A stretch of 64,000 bases of DNA from JAHEYG01 sp040403535 (GTDB lineage Bacteria; Bacteroidota; Bacteroidia; B-17B0; Aurantibacillaceae), in contig JBBAKL010000001.1 of assembly GCA_040403535.1 (NCBI GenBank), positions 1 through 64,000 on the forward strand, given 5' to 3'. Below the pieces are notes generated by a model, which was not told the origin of the DNA, did no database searches, and saw only the letters and a program-made list of their open reading frames with translations. Shown here one piece after another: positions 18,524-26,473 of the stretch; within the stretch, counting starts at the first letter, position 1, and each line of letters begins with the position of its first letter. The position numbers and the translations under genes were made by a program.

Positions 18524-21385
18524 ATGAAAAAGCGAGGCATAAAGATTTTGGCCTATTTGGTTAGCATGTGCTTACTCTTCCTTACTGGTATTGTAAAAGG
18601 TCAATCAGCAGGCAACAATCCTAATTCAATTAATTGGAGTTATATAGATTCGAAGAACGTTAAGGTAATTTTTCCTAACGGAAATGAAGTGGCTGCTTAT
18701 CGAATTGCAAACTTAATTAATTACATATCCGACAGTGCTGCAATAGGTATTGGAAATAAACGTCGATATCTCGATTTACTGTTACAAACCAATCAGGTTA
18801 TTTCTAATGGATACGTTGCCTTAGCGCCTTTTAGAAGCGAATTTTATGCAACAGGAATACAAAACCTTAATTGGTTAGGCTCTATAAATTGGTTGGATGT
18901 TTTAGCTATTCATGAATACCGACATGCGTTGCAATTTTCAAATTCAAAAAGAGGATTAACAAAGTTATTGTACTGGCTTGCAGGAGAAACAGCATGGTCA
19001 CTTGCAATGAATGTGGCAGTTCCTAATTGGTATCTGGAAGGAGATGCCGTTTTTTCTGAAACTCAATTAACAAATGCCGGTCGTGGACGAACGCCTTATT
19101 TTTTTAAGGAGCAACGCGCGCAATTATTAGAGAATAAGCGTTATTCTTATATGAAAGCAAGAAATGGTTCGTTTAAAACACTTATGCCCGATCATTATCG
19201 TTTAGGTTTTGCCATTATTAATCAAATCAGTCAGGATAAGGGACAAGAGGTTTGGCTAAATACTTTAAATAAGGGCGCGGCATATAATGGGATTTTCTAT
19301 TCCTTTTCGCATAGTTTGAAAAAGATTAGTGGTTATTCAACAAAAGCGGCTTATAAAAAAGCCTACGATTCATTGGCATCAAAATGGGAACGCGAAGCAC
19401 AATCGTTAAGCTTAATTCAAACAACACCATTATATAATTCAAAAGAAAAGACCCCAACAAATTACGAATGGCCATATAGTATTAACGATTCGGTAGTTAT
19501 TTGCCGTAAGGAAAGTTTTAAATCAACACCCGAATTAGTTATAATCTCCAATGGTAAAATGAAGCATTTAATAAATTTAGGATTCTCGGTAGTTGAACCT
19601 TATTTGCATTATAACGACTCTGTGGCAGTATGGACTGAATTGCAAACCGATATTCGTTGGCTTAATCGAAACTATTCAGTGATCATGAAATATGACTTGA
19701 GATCTAAAAGAAAGCAACAACTAACTTTTAGGTCAAAATTATTTTCACCGGCATTATCAGCTGATAATAAGAAATTAGCGGCTGTAAGATCAAATGAAAA
19801 AATTGAAAATAAACTCATAATTCTAAATGCAAATAATGGCGAAATAATTGACTCTGTTCCTAATCCTAATAACGATTTTATAACCTATCCAAAATGGAAT
19901 AGCACCAATGATGAATTAATTTTTGTTGCAAAACGTAATTCAAAAATTGCACTGATAAAATATAATACCCTTACTTATGAAATTATGGAGCTAACACCTT
20001 GGACCTATAGTACAATTGAGGGTATTTGTGTAGGTAAGGAATACGTTTATTACTCTTCAGGATATAGTGGTATTGATAATATTTATGCAGTTAATGTAAA
20101 CGGTAATAAAAAAGTGTTTAAAATAAGTTCGGTTAAAGTTGGAGCGTATATGCCAAGTGTAAATGAAAAAGAAACCAATTTGTTTTTTTCTGAATTTAAC
20201 AGGATGGGATATAGCCTTTCTACTCAAACTCTGAATATAACAAGTATTGATGAATTTAATTTAGCAGAAGAAAAAAAGTTAAATCAGATTTTTACAACTG
20301 GTACAATCCACACAAAAAACATACTAGAAAAAGAATTTAATCAAGTGTATGAAGTAAAACCTTATAAAGGTTTATTCAGAGGTGTTAAACTACATAGCTG
20401 GTCGTTTTTGCCCAATCAAGTTTCAAATCAAATCACATTAAAGGCCGATAATATTTTAAATGATTTTTCGGCCGAGGTTACTGGAGGATTTAACAGGAAC
20501 GAATCTAAATATTTTGTTAACGGAAGACTAACTTACAGTCGCTTATATCTGCCATTTAGTTTAGGCATATCTAACAGCAATAGGAATACACAGTTTATTA
20601 AGTCATATAGCGATACTGCCGGTTGGCAATTAACGACCACTAAGTTTAATGAGTTGGCAACTGATATTAAATTAAGTTTACCGTTACTGATAAAACACGC
20701 TTTTTACAATACTAAAATTATTACTGAATTAGACGCTAAGTATATTTTAACCGATAATTACACTATAAGCGATGTGAATTCAACTAAAAAATCGGATTAT
20801 TTTTACTCTACATTTCATGTTAGTATATCCAATTTAAGAGGAAAAGCCTATCAGAATGTTTTCCCTAAGTATGGACAAGAACTAGATATACAAATTAGTG
20901 GCGATTGGAAAGCGCAATACGTTTCCAGATATTTGACAGAAGGCACTATTTATTTACCCGGGTTATTAAATAATCATGGTATACGGTTAAATGCAGTATG
21001 GAAAAAAGAAGGCGTTAAAAATTCTTATTTATTAGCCGACCAAACGAAGCATGCAAGGGGGTATACTGCCTTATTTCATGATGAAGAAATGAAAATAGGA
21101 ATAGATTATCAATTACCATTAATTTATCCGGATTGGGGATTTGGAGGTTTAATGTATTTTCAACGAATAAGAATGGACTTGTTTTATGATTATTCGGAAG
21201 TGGTACGTTATGGCATGTATAAGCAGAAAAATTTAAATTCTTGTGGAGTTGAATTGTATTTTGATAATAAATATTTTAATATTTTACCATTATCAGTTGG
21301 TACACGTTTCAGTGTTTTGCTTAATAAAAATGTAATTAACACATCCGATACATCTTTCGAATTTTTCATGTCGGGGACATTTTAA
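18524..21385 (+). CDS. Secreted HExxH metallopeptidase - propeller - outer membrane barrel fusion
   Basis: 953 residues with a signal peptide (ILAYLVSMCLLFLTGIVKGQ). Residues about 30-290 form a peptidase-MA-like domain with the zinc motif HEYRH (130-134) and a likely third ligand Glu172 in WYLEGDAVF, the gluzincin arrangement. About 300-590 shows PD40/TolB-like repeats (LFSPALSADNKKLAAVRSN). From about 610 the sequence alternates like a beta-barrel, with RGY (845-847), DYQLPLIYPDWGFGG and a final Phe, resembling the last strands of Omp85/BamA barrels. So it may be a surface or periplasmic protease anchored by its own barrel. Function unknown; no operon partner. No clear promoter in the 214 bases upstream. 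Confidence 0.7.
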   Translation: MKKRGIKILAYLVSMCLLFLTGIVKGQSAGNNPNSINWSYIDSKNVKVIFPNGNEVAAYRIANLINYISDSAAIGIGNKRRYLDLLLQTNQVISNGYVALAPFRSEFYATGIQNLNWLGSINWLDVLAIHEYRHALQFSNSKRGLTKLLYWLAGETAWSLAMNVAVPNWYLEGDAVFSETQLTNAGRGRTPYFFKEQRAQLLENKRYSYMKARNGSFKTLMPDHYRLGFAIINQISQDKGQEVWLNTLNKGAAYNGIFYSFSHSLKKISGYSTKAAYKKAYDSLASKWEREAQSLSLIQTTPLYNSKEKTPTNYEWPYSINDSVVICRKESFKSTPELVIISNGKMKHLINLGFSVVEPYLHYNDSVAVWTELQTDIRWLNRNYSVIMKYDLRSKRKQQLTFRSKLFSPALSADNKKLAAVRSNEKIENKLIILNANNGEIIDSVPNPNNDFITYPKWNSTNDELIFVAKRNSKIALIKYNTLTYEIMELTPWTYSTIEGICVGKEYVYYSSGYSGIDNIYAVNVNGNKKVFKISSVKVGAYMPSVNEKETNLFFSEFNRMGYSLSTQTLNITSIDEFNLAEEKKLNQIFTTGTIHTKNILEKEFNQVYEVKPYKGLFRGVKLHSWSFLPNQVSNQITLKADNILNDFSAEVTGGFNRNESKYFVNGRLTYSRLYLPFSLGISNSNRNTQFIKSYSDTAGWQLTTTKFNELATDIKLSLPLLIKHAFYNTKIITELDAKYILTDNYTISDVNSTKKSDYFYSTFHVSISNLRGKAYQNVFPKYGQELDIQISGDWKAQYVSRYLTEGTIYLPGLLNNHGIRLNAVWKKEGVKNSYLLADQTKHARGYTALFHDEEMKIGIDYQLPLIYPDWGFGGLMYFQRIRMDLFYDYSEVVRYGMYKQKNLNSCGVELYFDNKYFNILPLSVGTRFSVLLNKNVINTSDTSFEFFMSGTF

Positions 21386-21590
21386 TAAGTGTCATCTAAA
21401 CACTTAATATTGCAATAGATGTTATATTTTTAAAATTAGAATATTTAAAAACCTAAAAATTGGGTTTGTTTTCCTAAAAATAAATACCCTCTATCGAAAA
21501 ATCTTAAAGTTCAGCACTAACTTTTCGAAATTTATGTTGTAAAGCCGAGCGAAACCCTAAACAAAATCACTTTCGGTTTGAAAATTTATA

Positions 21591-22526
21591 ATGAAAACCA
21601 CACGTATACTTTTTGTTTCAAGTGTTCTTCTGTTGATTCACTTTGAGGTGTTTTCTCAAAGGTTCGATTATTTGAATAGCTGAAAAAAAAGCAGAAAGCA
21701 AGTGACTGTCCTTATCGGCTGTTCTAATTTTTTTGGAGACTTAGGAGGATTAGATCAAACAGGAACACATTATAGTCCTATTGATATGGATTTGTTATTC
21801 ACCCGAGTTGCATTTGGTGTCGGGTATCAATATAAGATTTTAAAATGGTTCGCCTAATTAAATCAGCTTAAGTGGCGACGATAAATTAACGAACGATCTT
21901 TTCAGAAATAACCGAAACTTAAATTTTAAATCTGATGTTTTAGAAATTTCAGGGCGACTACAATTAATATATACCTCTACTTTTTATGCTTACCGTTAAA
22001 ACCGTTTTAGCAATTATTTAAGAAGAAGAGCCTAGGATATTGCTCGATTTTTAGGAATAGGCGGCTATTATTTTAATACCAAGGGCAGAGATCAAAAAGG
22101 TGAATGGTACAATTTGCGCGACATGCATACCGAAGGGCAAGGATTACCAGGTGGGCCGGCGGCATATAGCAATTTTGGAATTTGTATACCTTTTGGTATT
22201 AACGCTCATATCGTTTTTGATAGAAAGTATTCAATAGGCATCGAGATAAATTACCGTAAAAAATTTACCGATTACTTGGATGATGTAAGCGGTGTGTATT
22301 ACGATAAAGCTGCCATTAAAGAAGCCTATGGTACAAAAGCTGCCTACTTTGCCGACCCAAAAAAGGATTAGTGCCCATACAAACCAATAGTGGTAATGAT
22401 GAATTTGGTTCGGTAGCGCAAAAACGTGGCGACCCTACTCAAAAATATTCTTATTTAACTTTACAACTTACTTTAGGCTACACAATAAAAGTCAAAAAAA
22501 TAAAGCGACTCGTATCAAAGTTCTGA
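21591..22526 (+). pseudogene. Decayed outer membrane protein gene, DUF6089 family
   Basis: Reading across frames restores a full DUF6089-like protein. Piece 1 from ATG 21591 encodes a signal peptide ending VFSQRFDYLNS, then an in-frame TGA (21681) and, in the same frame, GCSNFFGDLGGLDQTGT and VAFGVGYQYKILKWFA to a TAA (21855). After a frameshift: SGDDKLTNDLFRNNRNLNF, stops at 21997 and 22033 (the TAG stands where RAQDIARF would be expected), then FLGIGGYYFNTKGRDQKGEW and EGQGLPGGPAAYSNFG. A shift at the A-run near 22360 leads to KYSYLTLQLTLGY and the true end at 22524. At least six lesions: not a sequencing slip. The intact piece 22114-22371 is only a fragment. Confidence 0.85.
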
Positions 22527-22555
22527 TACATAAATCAATTAAAACTAAATTTTAT

Positions 22556-22825
22556 AAAGGCTATTCCACTCAAAACCAAAATTATTGCAGCATTTGTAAT
22601 TATTTTATTGACTAGTATTTTGTTACTATCCATAACCAACAATGCGCTGAGCATTGCCATAAAAGACTATTTTCTACGCACGAAATTGCGTCATCAATAG
22701 TTTACTCTGCACTTTTTATACTTGATTTTAATGTTTTAATATTTGCTATAGGATATTTCGCAAAAAACAAAGTAAAAGAGGCTTCAATTGTAAAAAATGC
22801 CTACAAGCGTTCGCGCTTAAACTGA
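22556..22825 (+). pseudogene. Remnant of a small two-span membrane protein
   Basis: Two overlapping frames each give a convincing piece: AFVIILLTSILLLSIT followed by a stop at about 22699, and in another frame EIASSIVYSALFILDFNVLIF and GYFAKNKVKEASIV to a TGA at 22823. Joined, they would make a protein of about 85-90 residues with two membrane helices. No ATG precedes the first piece. The family is not recognised. It adjoins the DUF6089 pseudogene, so the whole stretch seems to be decaying. Confidence 0.45.
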
Positions 22826-22924
22826 AGGCGTAAAATTGAAAGCCGCCAGTTTAGCGTTCTTTCCCATATAAATAAGTCTTAGAAATGACTACTAATTAAT
22901 TTGATTAATATTTAAGTAACAGTT

Positions 22925-22955
22925 AAAAAAGCTCCGATAGAATTGGAGCTTTTTT
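22925..22955. terminator. Intrinsic terminator left in the degenerate region
   Basis: Stem AAAAAAGCTCC / GGAGCTTTTTT with a 9-base loop. It stands about 100 bases after the membrane-protein remnant and no intact gene now ends there. Confidence 0.7.
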
Positions 22956-23274
22956 ATTATTTATAATTTAACTTTAACTACTTTTATCATTAAAATTATT
23001 CCCTTTAACGAAAATCTGAAACTTTACAACGAAAATATCACTCAGTGTCCATAAGTCTTTGTAATTTTACTTCAGAACCTCGAATCGGAATTAACTATTT
23101 CACTGTTGTCTTCTATGCTCTGCAATTTCGCAGACCTTAGTGTAAATAGGTACTACTTGTCATCATCATTACTCTATTTAAAAAAATTACTATTAGGTAA
23201 TCTAGATGTATTGAATGCGTCAATCAAGCCGCTATTAGCATAACATGAAATACAATTTGAATTATTAACCATTT
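22956..23274. other. Non-coding stretch without recognised gene
   Basis: About 320 bases of AT-rich sequence with stops in every frame I read and no family-like peptide. It probably holds the promoter region for the small membrane ORF and STAS-like gene that follow, and perhaps more decayed coding sequence. No tRNA or clear -7 promoter box was seen. Confidence 0.4.
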
Positions 23275-23291
23275 CGGTTATAAGATAACCG
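23275..23291. repeat. Perfect 7-bp inverted repeat upstream of the STAS-like genes
   Basis: CGGTTAT-AAG-ATAACCG, 19 bases before the ATG at 23310. It could be an operator or a small hairpin in the leader; it is too short of T residues to be a terminator. Confidence 0.45.
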
Positions 23292-23309
23292 GGAATAAAA
23301 CAGAAAAAT

Positions 23310-23426
23310 ATGATAATCGGAGGAATTTTAATTACAGTGTTTGTTTTGTGGGTAATATACGATGTTAGAAACTCACCGGAGTTAAGAGATATTGATTACG
23401 AAAATAATAATGTAAAAAATGATTAA
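23310..23426 (+). CDS. Small single-span membrane protein (38 residues)
   Basis: A short frame beginning MIIGGILITVFVLWVIYDV, one predicted membrane helix, and ending in a polar tail rich in Asn and Asp (EYNNN-like). A purine-rich GGAGG-like stretch does not precede it. Its last eight bases overlap the start of the STAS-like gene, a common sign of translational coupling, and its composition is that of a real membrane peptide. No family recognised; possibly a membrane tether or regulator for the following protein. Coding status inferred. Confidence 0.5.
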   Translation: MIIGGILITVFVLWVIYDVRNSPELRDIDYENNNVKND

Positions 23427-23832
23427 GTGCATAACAGACAGCGCATCAGTAAGGCTCATAAACAGCAACACTGTTGAGATTACGTATTTCGATGATATTA
23501 CAGTTGAATGCGAAGATATTCTTGAGATACTTTGGGTGATTGATCAAATAGCCAAAGGAAGACATGTAAAACATTTAGTAGTCATCAACGAGTTTACGCA
23601 GTTCAGCGTAGAGGCAAAACAATTATTAGCTACCGAAATCAGTAAACGGAAAAACAAAATTCTTTTAGAAGCAATTGTGGTGAGATCGTTAGCTAACCGA
23701 ATCATTGAAAGCTATTATATTCAACAAATAAAAGACTTGTTTCCGGTAAAATTATTTAGCAGCATACTCGAAGCTAAAAAATGGCTGAAAGAACCTGAAA
23801 AAGAAAAAAGTAAACTACAATTTATGATTTAA
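23419..23832 (+). CDS. STAS/SpoIIAA-like small cytosolic protein
   Basis: 137 residues, no signal peptide. The alternation of strands and helices (VEITYFDDITVECEDILEIL, HVKHLVVINEFTQFSVEAKQLLATE, and the closing VKLFSSILEAKKWLKE) fits the SpoIIAA-like / STAS-SEC14 fold found in Bacteroidota stress loci; the tail SSILEAKKWL is typical of that group. Likely binds a lipid or partner protein or acts as an anti-anti-sigma-like switch, but no conserved phosphorylatable Ser was identified with confidence. Overlaps the 38-residue membrane ORF by eight bases. Confidence 0.55.
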   Translation: MIKCITDSASVRLINSNTVEITYFDDITVECEDILEILWVIDQIAKGRHVKHLVVINEFTQFSVEAKQLLATEISKRKNKILLEAIVVRSLANRIIESYYIQQIKDLFPVKLFSSILEAKKWLKEPEKEKSKLQFMI

Positions 23833-23855
23833 TTAACAAATTAAAACGAAAAATT

Positions 23856-23954
23856 ATGAGAACAGAAGGTAAAATATATTTAGGTAAAAAGGCTTAGTAC
23901 ATGTTTGCAATTTTTATTTTGCTATATATTGTTCTGTTATTTGAGACTACTTGA
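23856..23954 (+). pseudogene. Tiny membrane peptide frame interrupted by one amber codon
   Basis: MRTEGKIYLGKKA, then TAG (23895-23897), then in the same frame YMFAIFILLYIVLLFETT and a TGA. The second part alone (ATG 23901) would be a 17-residue membrane helix. Read through, it gives a 31-residue one-span peptide. Either a decayed small gene or a very short ORF starting at 23901. A strong terminator follows 50 bases later, which supports a real transcript end. Confidence 0.3.
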
Positions 23955-24005
23955 TTAAATTATTGTAATAAAAACATTTAATAAACAGGCTCAAAGCTTG
24001 TGATT

Positions 24006-24042
24006 AGGTACATAATTATATTAAATTATGTGCCTTTTTTTT
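24006..24042 (+). terminator. Intrinsic terminator of the STAS-like operon
   Basis: Twelve-pair stem AGGTACATAATT / AATTATGTGCCT (one G-T pair), loop ATATTA, followed by eight T residues. Confidence 0.85.
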
Positions 24043-24262
24043 ACTTTTTTTAATAACAAGAATGGTTGATCATTAACTTGCCTTGAAAGTAGAAAATTAA
24101 ATTGAAATGCTAATAAGTTAGACAAAAGTTGAGTAAGACTTTTAAAAGATGTACTTGGGCAAATAAATTCCAATTTTGGATTTTATATAATTTATTCCTG
24201 CTTCATTAATTCGTTTATAATGGTTTTTTGTTTAATAATTGAAGCGAAATATAAGTGAAATA
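24043..24262. other. Non-coding stretch before the DUF2147 genes
   Basis: No gene seen. It contains an imperfect 10-bp hairpin (24164-24173 with 24176-24185, loop TT, one mismatch), which could be part of the 3' region of the leftward DUF2147 transcript. Confidence 0.35.
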
Positions 24263-24700
24263 TTAATTTTTTTCTTTAAAATCAACTTTTACAAAATATT
24301 CAGTTCGGCCTAATAGAGAAATTCCTATATATCCTCGTACATTTAAGTTGCCTTTTTCGTCACGAGTTATTTTGCAATCGTAGGTTTTACCATTATTAGG
24401 ATCGTAAATAAATCCTTTGACCCAGGTGTCTTTGCCGTCAAAAATAAAATCGCGGATAGCATTTGTGCCAAAAACTTTTTGGGTACGTTTAGCAGGATCG
24501 GGGTTTTTGGTGTCCATCATTTCGGGTTCCTTCATCCACACCGGTTTTCCATAATATTTCCCGTTGTTTTCGTAAATTTTTAATATGCTCTTTCCGCTGG
24601 GTGACATATAATAGCCAATAATGTCATCTGCTTTGTTTTGTGAAAAACCGGATAACTGAATAAGTAGTAATGCTACTAATGTTTTGAATTTATTTTTCAT
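24263..24700 (-). CDS. DUF2147 secreted lipocalin-like protein, copy 2
   Basis: 145 residues with a signal peptide (LVALLLIQLSGFSQ). The DUF2147 pattern is clear: IIGYYMSPSGKSILKIYENNG near the start, YGKPVWM, GKDTWVKGFIYDPNNGKTYDCKI and the closing LNVRGYIGISLLGRTEYF. Members are small secreted beta-barrel proteins of unknown ligand. Its start is 13 bases after the stop of a paralogue (24714-25145) of the same length, so the pair arose by tandem duplication and is likely co-transcribed. Confidence 0.85.
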   Translation of the reverse strand: MKNKFKTLVALLLIQLSGFSQNKADDIIGYYMSPSGKSILKIYENNGKYYGKPVWMKEPEMMDTKNPDPAKRTQKVFGTNAIRDFIFDGKDTWVKGFIYDPNNGKTYDCKITRDEKGNLNVRGYIGISLLGRTEYFVKVDFKEKN

Positions 24701-24713
24701 GATGGTTGTTTTT

Positions 24714-25145
24714 TTATGGTTCTTTAAAATTTACTTTAATGAAATAAGCCGTTTGTCCTATCAAACTTATGCCTAAATACCCTCTGAAATTTAAATTACC
24801 TTTTTCGTCACGGGTAATTTTGCAGCCATAAGTTTTGCCTGTTTTTGAATTATAGATGGTTCCATCTTCCCAGGTATCTTTTCCGTTAAATTTCATGTTA
24901 TTCATGATAATTTGACCTAGTATTTTTTCTTTGTGTTTGGTTGTATCCGGATTCATGTAATCGTAACGATCTGGAATATTCATCCAAACCAATTTCCCAA
25001 AGTACATTCCGTTTTTCTCAAATATTTTAATGATGCCATCGCGTTTGGAGTTCATGTAGGTTCCCAATATATTGTTGGCAGTGTTTTGCGCTACTAAAAA
25101 TTGGTAAGTCACTAGTAGAATGAGTATGAGTAATTTCTTAAACAT
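24714..25145 (-). CDS. DUF2147 secreted lipocalin-like protein, copy 1
   Basis: 143 residues, signal peptide LLILILLVTYQFLVAQ. Same motifs as its neighbour: ILGTYMNSKRDGIIKIFEKNG, YFGKLVWM, GKDTWEDGTIYNSKTGKTYGCKI and LNFRGYLGISLIGQTAYF. Upstream gene of the tandem pair. The two copies agree in the C-terminal barrel strands and differ most in the middle (PDRYDYMNPDTTKHK against PEMMDTKNPDPAKRT), as expected if the loop has diverged. Ligand unknown. Confidence 0.85.
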   Translation of the reverse strand: MFKKLLILILLVTYQFLVAQNTANNILGTYMNSKRDGIIKIFEKNGMYFGKLVWMNIPDRYDYMNPDTTKHKEKILGQIIMNNMKFNGKDTWEDGTIYNSKTGKTYGCKITRDEKGNLNFRGYLGISLIGQTAYFIKVNFKEP

Positions 25146-25292
25146 GTTCTAATTTACGTATTATTTTAAATAGTGGTATATCTGAATTTTAATACTAAGT
25201 TTTAATCGCCGTTAATCGAACGATTGTTTCCGTTTTTCGAAATCTTAAACCCTTAGCAAAATTTATATTTATTTTTATAATAAATAATTAGT

Positions 25293-26399
25293 ATGAAAAA
25301 TACAAGCGTAAAATTGGTAATGATGTGTTTTGCAGCCATAGTAGTTGTGATACTATTCTTGGGTTGTGAGAAAAGTTCAATGACGGGTTCACAGGATTTA
25401 AAACAAATATCTAATGTGCCGAGTCCACAAACGACAGTAATTTGCGGGCAAACTCAAACGCAGAGTTTGATAGCCGGTCAAAATATTACCAGTGGAAGTG
25501 TAACGATTTCCAACGATCCTACAAATTTGTACATTACTTATACAACAATCAACAATTGGAAATTGCAAAAAACCCATTTGTATGTTGGCGACTGCAGTTT
25601 GATTCCAACTACACCTACCGGTAATCCAAAAGTTGGTTTGTTTCCTTATCAAACTTCGTATAATCCATTAGTAACATCTTTCACCTATACCATTCCATTA
25701 GCAGGTCTTGATTCTTGTTATTGTGTAGTTGCGCATGCTGAAGTGGTGCAGTTTGATAGTTTAGGTAATATTATTAATACACAAACCGGGTGGGGACAAG
25801 GTGCACCAATGGGTGGACAAAGTTGGGCAATGAAAATGTCTTATTGCACTCAATTTTGTAGTTCAACTCCTACATGCGTTATTAATCCCGGTGATTACAG
25901 AACACAAACGCAAGGTGGTTGGGGTGCAAATCCGCAAGGCAATAACCCTGCTTCGTATTTGTATACGAATTTTAATACTGCATTCCCAACAGGCTTAACG
26001 GTTGGCTGCTCAAACTACACGATTAAATTAAGCAGCCCAACAGCAGTCAATAATTTTTTACCGGAAGGCGGAACACCGGCTTCATTAACGCAATCGTATG
26101 TTGATCCCGTAAATATTAATAATGTATTAGCAGGGCAGGTTGTTGCTTTATCTTTAACGGTTGGTTTTGATGCAGCTTTCCCAAATTTCTGCGCCTCAAC
26201 AACGCCATTAAGTTCTTTAGTAATTACAAGTGGTACTTTTGCAGGTTGGACAGTAGCGCAAGTATTGGCTGAAGGAAATAAAATTTTAGGAGGTTGCACC
26301 TCATTATACAGTGCTTCTCAAATAAACAATGCTATAGATATGATAAATAATAATTTCGATAACGGTAATGTTGTCGGAACGTATTTAACTTGTCCGTAG
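25293..26399 (+). CDS. Orphan lipoprotein, two domains, cysteine-containing
   Basis: 368 residues. The N-terminus has a membrane stretch ending in the lipobox LFLGC (Cys25), so it should be lipidated. Residues about 45-190 form one beta-rich domain (VTISNDPTNLYITYTT, THLYVGDC, GWGQGAPMGGQSWAMKMSY); residues about 200-368 another (GDYRTQTQGGWGANPQGNNP, FPTGLTVGC, and the closing ASQINNAIDMINNNFDNG). Cysteines occur in pairs in both, suggesting disulfides. Similar two-domain proteins occur in Bacteroidota, but I know no function. Between the divergent DUF2147 pair and a shared terminator. Confidence 0.6.
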   Translation: MKNTSVKLVMMCFAAIVVVILFLGCEKSSMTGSQDLKQISNVPSPQTTVICGQTQTQSLIAGQNITSGSVTISNDPTNLYITYTTINNWKLQKTHLYVGDCSLIPTTPTGNPKVGLFPYQTSYNPLVTSFTYTIPLAGLDSCYCVVAHAEVVQFDSLGNIINTQTGWGQGAPMGGQSWAMKMSYCTQFCSSTPTCVINPGDYRTQTQGGWGANPQGNNPASYLYTNFNTAFPTGLTVGCSNYTIKLSSPTAVNNFLPEGGTPASLTQSYVDPVNINNVLAGQVVALSLTVGFDAAFPNFCASTTPLSSLVITSGTFAGWTVAQVLAEGNKILGGCTSLYSASQINNAIDMINNNFDNGNVVGTYLTCP

Positions 26400-26439
26400 T
26401 GTTGTTTTAAATGAAGTGTTAGTGTTGTTTTTTTAGACT

Positions 26440-26473
26440 AACAAAAAAGCCTGCGTCTGCAGGCTTTTTTGTT
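26440..26473. terminator. Bidirectional intrinsic terminator
   Basis: Perfect 15-pair stem AACAAAAAAGCCTGC with loop GTCT, with A and T tracts on both sides, between the convergent lipoprotein and BNR-repeat genes. It overlaps the stop codon of the latter. Confidence 0.9.

Noticed and set aside
21681..21683. TGA within the DUF6089 frame as recoded Trp or selenocysteine
   Set aside because: Four other lesions of different kinds follow in the same gene; genes nearby use TGA as a normal stop.
22114..22371. Independent 85-residue protein
   Set aside because: Neighbouring frames on both sides continue the same DUF6089 sequence, so it is a pseudogene fragment.
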